From the NCBI RefSeq assembly GCF_029478095.1, contig NZ_JAKOAV010000025.1:1-54402 (forward strand): a DNA stretch of 54,402 nucleotides, in the 5' to 3' direction. How positions within the stretch are numbered: position 1 is the stretch's first letter; each line of letters starts with the position of its first letter. The translations under genes were made by a program, and so were the position numbers. This DNA is from Pelotomaculum isophthalicicum JI. GTDB lineage: Bacteria; Bacillota; Desulfotomaculia; Desulfotomaculales; Pelotomaculaceae. A model generated the notes under the pieces. That model was not told where the DNA came from. It was given only the letters and a program-made list of their open reading frames with translations, and ran no database searches. Positions 1 through 6,884 of this stretch are shown piece by piece.

Positions 1-264
1 AAATATTGTTGTTGCAACCACATAAGGTATTAATATTTTAAGTAAGCGAGCACTTAAAAAACTCCAAGTTAATCTCTCCTGACGATTATATGAAATATAA
101 ATATTTACTCCACCCATCAAAACAAACAATGGTACATTAAATAAGGTTTGTACTGAAATAATAATATCAGTAAAGACAAATTTCCATAAATGGCATACGA
201 CTACAGCAATTATGGCCAACCCTTTCGCAAAATCAATCCAATATAGTCTTTTTTCAAAGTCCAT
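1..264 (-). CDS. Acyltransferase 3 family membrane protein, N-terminal part (runs off the window)
   Basis: The 88 visible codons start at an ATG preceded by a GGGGG ribosome binding site about 7 nt away. The protein opens with RLYWIDFAKGLAI, the usual N-terminus of acyltransferase-3 (OafA/WecH-like) membrane enzymes, followed by VVVCHLW and a second hydrophobic stretch with NVPLFVLMGGV. These proteins move acyl groups onto exported sugars or cell-surface polymers from within the membrane. Only the first two or three membrane segments are in the window, so substrate and completeness cannot be judged. It is transcribed away from the regulator gene at 511. Confidence 0.75.
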   Translation of the reverse strand, partial: MDFEKRLYWIDFAKGLAIIAVVVCHLWKFVFTDIIISVQTLFNVPLFVLMGGVNIYISYNRQERLTWSFLSARLLKILIPYVVATTIF

Positions 265-510
265 CTATTTATCCCCCAAACATTATTAAATTTAAGAATG
301 CTATAGTAAGTTTACTCTAATGCTCTATATAAGGTTACAGTTTTCATATAGGCATTACATCCTTATTTCCAATTATGTTTAATATTAACACCATTATAAA
401 TCTATAATTAATTTAACGTAAGGTTATTTTATCTACTTATAATGGGTTGCTATTGACGCTAGGGGATGTATTTGATACCATATCAAAAAAAGATAAGGGG
501 AGTCCAGAGA

Positions 511-822
511 ATGATAGAGAGGGTAAATTTATACGTCGATAAAGATGATTGGAAAGTCTTGGGGGAAATATCCCGGCTGTTGGACAAAAATCGTAGTGAA
601 GTAGTACGTGACGTTATTTCTTTGTTTCTAGCAAATTTAAAAGCATCATTCGGAGATGAACTAAAAATAACAAGGGAAAATCTGTCCGGGTTCTACCAAG
701 CAATGTTGGCAGTAGGGAAAAAGGATATTGTTAAAGAAAATACATCCGAAGAAATAAAACTTACGGAGCAGTACCAAACTACAAAGAATAAGAACAAGAA
801 GAAGAAAAATAAACGCAAATAA
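511..822 (+). CDS. Ribbon-helix-helix-type small DNA-binding protein
   Basis: This is a 103-aa protein. The ATG at 511 is preferred over the ATG at 466 because AAGGGGAG lies 8 nt before it, and the extra 15 residues of the longer form look unstructured. Residues 1-40 (RVNLYVDKDDW, then two helices with NRSEVVRD) follow the CopG/ribbon-helix-helix plan of a short beta strand plus two helices. The C-terminus is very lysine- and asparagine-rich (KNKNKKKK), which suggests nucleic-acid contact. No toxin gene or other partner follows, so an antitoxin role is not supported. The gene is AT-rich and differs strongly in composition from the oxidase gene downstream. Confidence 0.55.
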   Translation: MIERVNLYVDKDDWKVLGEISRLLDKNRSEVVRDVISLFLANLKASFGDELKITRENLSGFYQAMLAVGKKDIVKENTSEEIKLTEQYQTTKNKNKKKKNKRK

Positions 823-904
823 CGTATAAAACAGTCTCAAACACAGTTAGCTTCCATTTTAACTAAGTGAACCATTTTCACTATAATAATCTCAATCAAT
901 ATGT

Positions 905-1115
905 TCCGAAACTAATTAAAGGTAGGTCAGACCCGGAGCAGGAGGGCACGGTTTCAAGTAGTTAGACCGGCTGATTAGTCAAAGTCGGTAGGACAGGGCG
1001 GCCTCCGGACATGATCCGGTCTGAGTGACCTGCTGCGGAGCCCGACCGGCTAGAAAGCAGAAGCGTTTCTCTTACAGCCATGTTCGGAGGTGTTAAACAT
1101 AAGGAAAACCTGTTA
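905..1115. other. GC-rich, structured intergenic segment, possible non-coding RNA
   Basis: The 640 bases between the regulator stop (822) and the oxidase start (1462) hold no convincing gene. Within them 905-1115 is sharply GC-richer than its AT-rich surroundings and contains pairable pieces: a CCGGA/TCCGG hairpin (1005-1009 with 1015-1019), an imperfect long-range helix CAGAC (928-932) with GTCTG (1019-1023), and a repeated ACCGGCT (966-972 and 1045-1051). It ends near a purine-rich GTTCGGAGGTG. I could not match it to RNase P, SRP, tmRNA, 6S, a group II intron or a riboswitch I know. Strand is unknown; a plus-strand transcript could end at the hairpin at 1164. Confidence 0.3.
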
Positions 1116-1163
1116 GAAACAAGCTTCCTTCGAGATTATTCATAGTCGTTGTCATTATAGCCA

Positions 1164-1200
1164 TAAGCCGGAGTTCCTTAGTGTACAGGAAATCCGGCTT
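1164..1200 (+). terminator. Stem-loop, possible terminator
   Basis: AAGCCGGAGTTCCT pairs with AGGAAATCCGGCTT around an 8-nt loop, with one mismatch. It is followed by GTTGCTTCATTG, which is only weakly T-rich, so termination is plausible but not strong. It lies just after the structured segment and just before the 19-bp repeats. Confidence 0.4.
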
Positions 1201-1211
1201 GTTGCTTCATT

Positions 1212-1268
1212 GTATTGCTTAGCGTACGAAGTATTGCTTAGCGTACTAAGTATTGCTTAGCGTACGAA
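1212..1268. repeat. Three tandem 19-bp repeats
   Basis: The unit GTATTGCTTAGCGTACGAA occurs at 1212-1230, 1231-1249 and 1250-1268. The middle copy differs by one base (GTACTAA). There are no spacers, so this is not a CRISPR array. GCTTAGCGTACGAA has partial dyad symmetry (CGTACG). The array could be an iteron-like protein binding site or a replication-slippage product; no adjacent gene identifies its user. Confidence 0.85.
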
Positions 1269-1461
1269 ATCCGCGTTTTGGCGGCGGTACCCCTAAATAT
1301 ATTATTCGCGAGTACAGTAAAGAATTAATAAAATTATAAAAAATGGATGAACAAAGAAAATAGAAGCACTGTCCATAGCACTCAAAAACACGTATTACAC
1401 ACCTTTTCCATTAATGGAATATTATATCATACACCGATTTCAGATAGGGAGAGATGTGTGC

Positions 1462-2844
1462 ATGTCCCACAAAAAGGAACCTGAACTAACTGGACGTATC
1501 GTTTTACCAAATGACCCGCAATACGACGCAGCGCGCCAGGAGTTCAACACCTTTTTCAACAGGTTCCCGCTGGTCATCGTCTTTGCCCAGGAGACGCAGG
1601 ACGTAGTCAACGCCGTGCGCTGGGCGCGTTTTTATGACGTGCCGATCCGCATGCGCTCCGGCCGTCACAACTACGAGGGCTTATCGGTCGTCGACGCCGG
1701 TATCGTGATCGACATCAGCGAAATGAAGCGGGTGGAGGTGGATCGTAAGCGAGGCACCGCCACAGTGCAGACAGGCATACGGGACTTCGCGTTTTACGAG
1801 GCTCTTGGATCCGAAGAGTTGGTAGTACCGGTCGGTCTCTGCCCCACCCCGGGCATCGCCGGACTCACCCTGGGCGGTGGCGCAAGCATGCTAGTTCGGC
1901 TGTATGGTCTAACTATCGACAGTCTGCTTGAGCTGGAGATGGTCGACGCCAAGGGCCACTTGCTCCACGCCAATGCCGACCACCACTCCGATCTGTTCTG
2001 GGCCTCACGCGGGGGTGGCGGCGGCAACTTCGGCATCTGCACCGTCTTTCGTTTCCGCACGCACCGCATTGAGACTGTCGCTTACGTCGAAATCGGCTGG
2101 GATCTGCGGGACCTGGAGCCGGTGCTGCAAACCTGGCAGGACTATACCACCCCCGGTGCCGACGAGCGGCTCACCCCCGTCCTCACGGTAGCTTCGGGAC
2201 TGCAGCCGATGTTTCCAGCCCACCAACCTCAGGAGACTTTCCCGCTGTTGATGCAAGGGGTCTTCCTGGGTCCCGCTGAAGAACTGCGCCACCTGCTGCG
2301 GCCTTTGCTCCGGGCGGGCACGCCACAGAAGGTGACCATTGAAGAGATACCCTGGCTCGAATCAGTTGCCCGGGTAGCTGCCACCCAGCCGGGTTCTCCT
2401 CTGCCTTTCAAAAGCGTGGTCCCCTTCATCCATGAACGGCTGCCCGGCACCGCCATCGCCGTGATCCGGCGCTTCATCGAAGCTCCACCCACCTCTATGG
2501 CCGGTGTCTTTTTCCACGGCCTGGGTGGGGCGGTGGCCAGAGTGCCGAGTCAGGCTACGGCCTACTTCTACCGCCAGGCCCGGTTTAATATGTCCATCCT
2601 TGCTTCCTGGAACGTGCCGGAAGGGGCGGCCCTTGGCATCCACTGGGTGGAGGACTTCCGCCGGGCGATGCTCCCCTTTACCCGGGGTGACTACGTCAAT
2701 GGACCGGACCTATCGATCAAGGACTGGCCCAAGGCCTACTATGGTAGTAACTTTAAACGGCTAACCGAGGTTAAGGCCAAATACGACCCGGAGAACGTCT
2801 TCAATTTTCCACAGAGCATCCCTCCCGCCTGCAAAGATGCGTAA
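1462..2844 (+). CDS. FAD-binding oxidase of the berberine-bridge (BBE) family, probably bicovalent FAD
   Basis: This is a 460-aa protein. The ATG at 1462 is chosen because AGGGAGAG lies 8 nt upstream; an in-frame ATG at 1414 lacks a site. It has an FAD_binding_4 (PCMH) domain at about residues 35-205 and a C-terminal BBE segment with YYGSNFKRL near 430. RSGRHNYEG carries the histidine (H69) that binds FAD covalently in this family, and GLCPTPGIAGLTLGGG supplies a cysteine (C127) where bicovalent members have their second link. Relatives such as Bacillus YvdP/CotQ oxidise sugars or phenolic compounds using oxygen; the substrate here is unknown. The gene is far GC-richer than both neighbours, which suggests recent transfer. 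A strong stem-loop follows. Confidence 0.85.
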   Translation: MSHKKEPELTGRIVLPNDPQYDAARQEFNTFFNRFPLVIVFAQETQDVVNAVRWARFYDVPIRMRSGRHNYEGLSVVDAGIVIDISEMKRVEVDRKRGTATVQTGIRDFAFYEALGSEELVVPVGLCPTPGIAGLTLGGGASMLVRLYGLTIDSLLELEMVDAKGHLLHANADHHSDLFWASRGGGGGNFGICTVFRFRTHRIETVAYVEIGWDLRDLEPVLQTWQDYTTPGADERLTPVLTVASGLQPMFPAHQPQETFPLLMQGVFLGPAEELRHLLRPLLRAGTPQKVTIEEIPWLESVARVAATQPGSPLPFKSVVPFIHERLPGTAIAVIRRFIEAPPTSMAGVFFHGLGGAVARVPSQATAYFYRQARFNMSILASWNVPEGAALGIHWVEDFRRAMLPFTRGDYVNGPDLSIKDWPKAYYGSNFKRLTEVKAKYDPENVFNFPQSIPPACKDA

Positions 2845-2896
2845 ACAGGCGATATGCGAAACACACAAACCTAGGCAACGACGCTAATAATGAAGC

Positions 2897-2931
2897 AAAA
2901 TACACTACCACGCAAAGTGTAGTGTATTTTT
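2897..2931 (+). terminator. Rho-independent terminator of the FAD oxidase gene
   Basis: AAAATACACTAC (2897-2908) pairs perfectly with GTAGTGTATTTT (2919-2930) and ends in a T-run. The A-run on the other side lets it work on both strands. Confidence 0.75.
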
Positions 2932-3274
2932 ACGCCTGGAATAATGAACCCAGCACTTTGCCATGTTGAGCGTGGAATACTGGTTGTTAGACGTTGGCGT
3001 TAGTGATGCCTCCTGCTATTGTTTCAACTCTTTGGACATTGCTACAATTAAAAAATTTAACATATATGTCATATATAAAAATATATTATAAAATATCAGC
3101 TTTCCACAAGCTTCTAGCCTGTGAGATCACTCTTCTTAGAGAATGCAGAAATTTGTATTTTGGCAATGATTCCACTAGCTCAGATGGAAATTAATTTTGG
3201 ATTATCTCGGGGATATAACGATAGAACCAGCTATAGAAAAACAATAATAATCAAAAAAAGGAGGCATAAAAAAT
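2932..3274 (+). other. AT-rich gap upstream of the RiPP precursor
   Basis: I see no convincing gene here. The 66-codon open frame at 2994-3194 lacks a ribosome binding site and recognisable domains. The stretch presumably holds the promoter of the precursor gene, but no clear -35/-10 pair stands out. A strong AAGGAGG (3258-3264) serves the TTG start at 3275. Confidence 0.5.
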
Positions 3275-3586
3275 TTGAGTAAAAACAAGCAAACTATGAC
3301 TCTAGGGGAGGAGGTAAAGGAAAAAATCAAAGCGGTCGTACAAGACACAGACTTTAGGAAAGCACTAGTGAACAATCCAAAAGAAGCTCTTGCCCAAATA
3401 GGTATTCAATTCCCTGAGGAAGTCGACATTAAAGTCGTTGAATCGGCAAAATCAGAAAGTAAAGTAACATACCTGGTATTGCCAGTTAATCCTGACGAGT
3501 TAACCAATGAACCCAGGATTTCAAAGCACGATTGCCGTGGCCCCTCCCTTCCGCTCGTTGTTTGTCTTTATTGTCCCTTTCATTAA
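3275..3586 (+). CDS. RiPP precursor peptide with NHLP (nitrile-hydratase-like) leader
   Basis: This is a 103-aa protein starting at TTG with AAGGAGG 10 nt upstream. Residues 1-75 follow the nitrile hydratase alpha-subunit-like leader (NHLP) pattern: a charged helix, DTDFRKALVNNPKEAL (25-39), then GIQFPEEVDIKVVE and a strand ending in TYLVLPVNPDE. Such leaders direct modifying enzymes and are cleaved off later. The remaining tail of about 28 residues is unlike the leader, rich in Pro and hydrophobic residues, and has three cysteines (C87, C97, C100) near the end; it is the probable core. No Gly-Gly or Gly-Ala cleavage site is seen. A radical SAM/SPASM gene follows on the same strand. The leader call is firm; the modification is unknown. 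Confidence 0.8.
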   Translation: MSKNKQTMTLGEEVKEKIKAVVQDTDFRKALVNNPKEALAQIGIQFPEEVDIKVVESAKSESKVTYLVLPVNPDELTNEPRISKHDCRGPSLPLVVCLYCPFH

Positions 3587-3741
3587 GAACCATACATACT
3601 AGTCTGGTCGAATTATTGCCTTAGTTTCGCTATCATGTTAGCTAGAATGAAAATACGGGCAATCTCGGTAACTTTGGGCTCATCCATTACCTGACACACT
3701 GTTCTGGCCACTCCGGTGAGTAATTACTCCATAGAGACATG

Positions 3742-3768
3742 CCCGGAGGGGAGGCTTTCTTCTCCGGG
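3742..3768 (+). terminator. Stem-loop between precursor and maturase, possible attenuator
   Basis: CCCGGAG (3742-3748) pairs with CTCCGGG (3762-3768) around a 13-nt loop, followed by TCTCCTTTTG. It lies in the 228-bp gap between the RiPP precursor and its maturase. A leaky terminator here would make more precursor mRNA than enzyme mRNA, a common arrangement in RiPP loci. The T-run is short, so efficiency is uncertain. Confidence 0.45.
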
Positions 3769-3814
3769 TCTCCTTTTGTCCATAGTTGACGAGCAGTTTA
3801 AGGAGTTGAAATAA

Positions 3815-5125
3815 ATGATACCGTCCAGGTACAACTTTATCTGGCCCACTGATGACTCTGAGAAGGTAATGATCTTTAATAGTCTTACAACTTCTTTGGC
3901 CGAGGTAGAGAAGACCTATATAGACTTACTGAACGTTCAGCAATTTGATTATGATGCCCTGCCTAAAGATAAAAAGCAGTTTATCGACGAGTTAATGCTG
4001 GGAGGATTCGTCTTAGAACACGCAGCCGATGAACTAAAAATACTAAAGTTTGCATATAACAGCAATAAATACGACAGGATTGGGCTGGGATTTACCATCG
4101 CTCCCACCCTAAGGTGCAACTTTGATTGCACCTATTGCTATGAACAGTCTGGAATAAGCCAGGACAAGCGAAACGGGCAAAATGCTTTCATGCCTGAAAA
4201 TGTACAGCAAAAGTTGCTGAAGCTTATTGAAAAGGCTGCTAAGACAGTAAGGTTCGTATCCGTCACCTGGTACGGTGGAGAGCCGCTTTTGGGCAAAGAT
4301 ATTATCTTCGATTTATCTCAAAAAATACTCGCTATTACTAAGGAGAACAAGATAGGCTATTTTGCCGATATGGTTACCAACGGTTACCTGCTGACCGGCG
4401 ATCAGGATATAGTGCAAAAGCTGAAAGGCAGTCGAATTGGGACTTTTCAAATTACTCTTGACGGGCCGCCTGATGTACATAACAACCGCAGGATGCTTAA
4501 AGGCAATAGCGGCCCAACATTCGACCGAATCCTGGAAGGCATCCATCTCTTGACTGCCAATGATTTAAAAGTTAACCTTCGCATCAATGTAGACCGTTAC
4601 AACTCGGACGAGGCGTTAAAACTTTTAGATATACTGGAGGACAACAATCTTAAAGACATCTCCATCAACTTAGGCCATGTTAGCGCAATCACAGCAGGAT
4701 GCAAGTCTATTTACGAAATCTTAAGGCAAAGAGGCTTCAAAACAGGCCAGACGCCCTATTACCCCCGTATTGCCCTTGCCTGTGGCGCTGTACGGATGAA
4801 CACCTTTGTGCTCGATCCGGACGGCGACATGTACAAGTGCTGGTCAGAAATCGGCGATAAGCCCGCCCGCATCGGTAATATTGTAGACTTCCAGCAACTA
4901 GCCAAAGATGAACGCATGCACGAAATACGCTGGTTGACCTGGGAGTCTTTCGAGTATGCCGACTGCGTGAAATGCAAGATGCTGCCCATTTGCATGGGAG
5001 GCTGTGGCTATCGGGCCATGTTCGTCAACAAAGACAGGCCCGATTGTGTGGAATGGAAATACAGCCTGGAACATTACGTCAGGGCGCGCTACCGCAGAGA
5101 GATAGAAAATAATAATAAAATTTAA
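3815..5125 (+). CDS. Radical SAM/SPASM peptide maturase
   Basis: This is a 436-aa protein; its ATG is preceded by AAGGAG. Residues 1-70 (SRYNFIW, then FNSLTTSL) form the N-terminal region usual in RiPP-modifying SPASM enzymes. The radical SAM core begins at CNFDCTYC (C101, C105, C108), which binds the 4Fe-4S cluster that cleaves SAM, and has GGEP at 154-157. The C-terminal SPASM domain is complete: C323-x13-G-x4-C342, then C384-xx-C387-x5-C393-xxx-C397 and C411, enough for two auxiliary clusters. Such enzymes install thioether, C-C or C-O crosslinks or epimerise residues in a precursor peptide. The NHLP precursor upstream is the obvious substrate. No peptidase, transporter or immunity gene is visible nearby. 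Confidence 0.85.
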   Translation: MIPSRYNFIWPTDDSEKVMIFNSLTTSLAEVEKTYIDLLNVQQFDYDALPKDKKQFIDELMLGGFVLEHAADELKILKFAYNSNKYDRIGLGFTIAPTLRCNFDCTYCYEQSGISQDKRNGQNAFMPENVQQKLLKLIEKAAKTVRFVSVTWYGGEPLLGKDIIFDLSQKILAITKENKIGYFADMVTNGYLLTGDQDIVQKLKGSRIGTFQITLDGPPDVHNNRRMLKGNSGPTFDRILEGIHLLTANDLKVNLRINVDRYNSDEALKLLDILEDNNLKDISINLGHVSAITAGCKSIYEILRQRGFKTGQTPYYPRIALACGAVRMNTFVLDPDGDMYKCWSEIGDKPARIGNIVDFQQLAKDERMHEIRWLTWESFEYADCVKCKMLPICMGGCGYRAMFVNKDRPDCVEWKYSLEHYVRARYRREIENNNKI

Positions 5126-5258
5126 AAAAATGAAAGGTAGGTGAACAGCCCTTAGCTGTTTAAAAATAATATCCTCATGGAAAAGAGCAGGGCAAAGAAA
5201 GTCCCATTAAACGCATAGGGCGCAATAAAGACCCATTAAAGCTTGAAAAAGTGAGGGA

Positions 5259-6034
5259 ATGGATAACTTATTCATTCGTTTTTGTCAAGCAGTGTATGGG
5301 TTTTTTATTATGTCCTTTTCTAATGCCCGTATATATGATTTGGATGGGGACTTTGAAGCAAAGTTTTTTGATGCAGGTTGGTCAACCAGCGAGCTAAAAG
5401 AAAAAACTAAGATTACGGAAAGAAGAAGAAAATTATCAGCAAAAGGTGAATCACCTGATTATGAAAAGAACAGTCAAAAAAATGTTACTAAAGCAAGGGG
5501 AAATGTCAGGCGCAGAATAAAGAAATATAAGCTGATTCGCAAGTGGGAATTAACTTTTGCTGATAATATCCAGGAAGTCAAAGAAGCCGATTATTACTTT
5601 CGTAACTTTATGAAACGAATAAACAGGAGATTTCCGGGGTTCAAATATGTTGCCACCAGAGAATTCCAAGATAAAAACGGTAGGGGAGCCGTTCATTATC
5701 ATATTGCCGTAAATATGTTCATCCCTAAAAAAGAACTGGACGAAATATGGGGGCAGGGTTTTACCTGGGTGAGAGCCTATATAAAAGACGAAAAAGCAGG
5801 CCGGAAAAACATTTATAACTATCTTACCAAGTACCTTACAAAATACAGCAACGACGAAAGATTAAAAGGGTATCACCTGTATCTGTGTTCCCAAGGATTG
5901 AATGTCCTTTTTACCGATATGCACAATTTGAAAGCGCGGAAGCCTTTTTACAATACCTTTTTCAGAATTACAAAAACGCAGGGGAAAAATTCATTAAATA
6001 TTATGAGGATACTGGCTTAACCATTGTAATCTGA
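5259..6034 (+). pseudogene. HUH replication-associated protein (ORF2/G2P-like), frameshifted near the C-terminus
   Basis: The frame from 5259 gives a basic helix (TKARGNVRRRIKKYK), the WELTF strand, REFQDKNGRGAVHYHIAV with the metal-binding HUH-type HYH (H146, H148), and the tyrosine motif YNYLTKYLTKY (186-196). This order is typical of rolling-circle replication proteins of the ORF2/G2P type. At the T-run around 5908-5912 the sensible protein leaves this frame. The frame two bases on continues as YRYAQFESAEAFLQYLF and then KNAGEKFIKYYEDTG, stopping at 6032-6034, whereas the original frame ends in unlikely sequence at 6020. I infer a one-base indel or sequencing error. The start is uncertain: GAGGGA almost touches the 5259 ATG, and 5310 is an alternative. 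Confidence 0.6.
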
Positions 6035-6225
6035 ATGCGGGCGGCTCTGAAGGTAACACTACCGTTCCTAGGAAGCACCAACGGGAGCTACAATCCTTTT
6101 TCGGGCACTCCTCTTTAAACAAACTGCTGCCAGCCACCGTCAGGCACAATGATTAGCGACGCCGCGCCGGATGCGGCGAAGTAACCTATGCAAGAGAGTT
6201 TGCGGGTTGGCGCTAGTTATGTAAA

Positions 6226-6317
6226 CTTACCACTTTCACCGCACAGGCCGCCCAGGGTCCCGGCATAAGGGGTTCTCAGGGGTCCCTGTGCCGGGTATGG
6301 ACGGCCTGCCGGTGAAA
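6226..6317. repeat. Three nested inverted repeats forming one long cruciform/RNA stem
   Basis: TTTCACCG (6234-6241) pairs with CGGTGAAA (6310-6317), AGGCCG (6245-6250) with CGGCCT (6302-6307), and CCCGGCA (6259-6265) with TGCCGGG (6289-6295), all about the same centre. Outside these, ACTTACC pairs with GGTAAAGT with one bulge. Nested pairing with asymmetric internal loops suggests a selected structure. Its closeness to an HUH endonuclease gene points to a recombination or replication site, but this is inference. Confidence 0.75.
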
Positions 6318-6534
6318 AGGTAAAGTATATCATAACACCGCCAGGTCCAAAACTATCACCGAAGGAAACACCACCGGACCGGGTAGCAAGCTGACGCCGT
6401 AGTGTTTTTCTTTTATGCAGAAGTCCCTTAAATATTATGTAATACCCGCTGCGGTACAATAACACCTAAGAAACCAGTACGGGCGACGATAAAATTTTAC
6501 TCAAATGTAACGTATTTTACTCAATGTATCTAAT

Positions 6535-6648
6535 CGGCACCCAAGGTAACGCACCGCCCAGCGTGAAGGCACAAGGCCGTAGCCTACCTCTCAGCGAAAG
6601 GGCGGGTTTACATAATATCTATTATCGGAACATAGATACTTGGTGCCG
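6535..6648. repeat. Second nested inverted-repeat structure
   Basis: CGGCACCCAAG (6535-6545) pairs with CTTGGTGCCG (6639-6648) with one bulged C, and inside it CCGCCC (6554-6559) pairs with GGGCGG (6600-6605). Together these could fold a 114-nt element. No known RNA family was recognised. Confidence 0.55.
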
Positions 6649-6683
6649 TTGGTAAGGTAATATGGTTATACTGGTTATGATAT

Positions 6684-6724
6684 AAAAAAATAATTCCTGA
6701 AGTCCTCTAAAACTTCAAGAATTA
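6684..6724 (-). terminator. Terminator of tRNA-Pro
   Basis: Read on the minus strand, AATTCTTGAAGT pairs with ACTTCAGGAATT and is followed by a run of seven T (6684-6690). It lies 26 bp past the tRNA 3' end. Confidence 0.8.
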
Positions 6725-6749
6725 TATTTAGTATTCCGGTGTTAATTTC

Positions 6750-6826
6750 TGGTCGGGATGACACGACTTGAACGTGCGACCTCACGGTCCCGAACCGTGC
6801 GCTCTACCAAACTGAGCTACATCCCG
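6750..6826 (-). tRNA. tRNA-Pro (anticodon CGG)
   Basis: This is a 77-nt cloverleaf. The acceptor stem CGGGATG pairs with CATCCCG, discriminator A and an encoded CCA follow, and the D arm (TAGCTCAGTTTGGTAGAGC) and T arm (GTTCAAGTC) are in place. The anticodon stem CACGG/CCGTG closes the loop TTCGGGA, giving anticodon CGG, which reads CCG (Pro); G37 fits tRNA-Pro. It has its own promoter and terminator. The accessory segment begins at its 3' side, a usual position for integrated elements. Confidence 0.93.
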
Positions 6827-6838
6827 TCAACAAACTAT

Positions 6839-6867
6839 ATTATGCAATAAGTTATAAACGTTGTCAA
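6839..6867 (-). promoter_or_regulatory. Sigma-A-type promoter of tRNA-Pro
   Basis: On the minus strand TTGACA (6867-6862) and CATAAT (6844-6839) are separated by exactly 17 bp, and the tRNA begins 12 bp after the -10 box. This is a near-consensus vegetative promoter. Confidence 0.8.
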
Positions 6868-6884
6868 GCTGGATTTCGTTCAAT

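Larger units (their letters stand above)
6035..6682. other. Non-coding stretch with extensive secondary structure
   Basis: No gene is supported between the HUH protein and the tRNA-Pro terminator. A short 82-codon minus-strand frame at 6217-6465 runs through the inverted repeats and looks accidental. The stretch contains a CGCCGC/GCGGCG hairpin (6160-6178), the two nested inverted-repeat structures listed separately, and an imperfect direct repeat of ATTTTACTCAA (starting near 6493 and 6514). It resembles an origin or mobile-element end more than ordinary spacer. Confidence 0.5.

Noticed and set aside
905-1115. Group II intron or cobalamin riboswitch
   Set aside because: No GUGYG 5' end, no domain V hairpin or maturase, and no B12 box; structure remains unassigned.
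1212-1268. CRISPR array
   Set aside because: The 19-bp units are directly adjacent without spacers, and no cas genes are near.
2994-3194. 66-aa protein upstream of the RiPP precursor
   Set aside because: No ribosome binding site, no recognisable domain, AT-rich random-looking composition.
3620-3720. Second small precursor peptide in the RiPP gap
   Set aside because: Only a 15-codon frame (MKIRAISVTLGSSIT) without leader features or ribosome binding site.
6217-6465. 82-aa minus-strand protein
   Set aside because: It runs through the nested inverted repeats and is Gly/Pro-rich without domain similarity.
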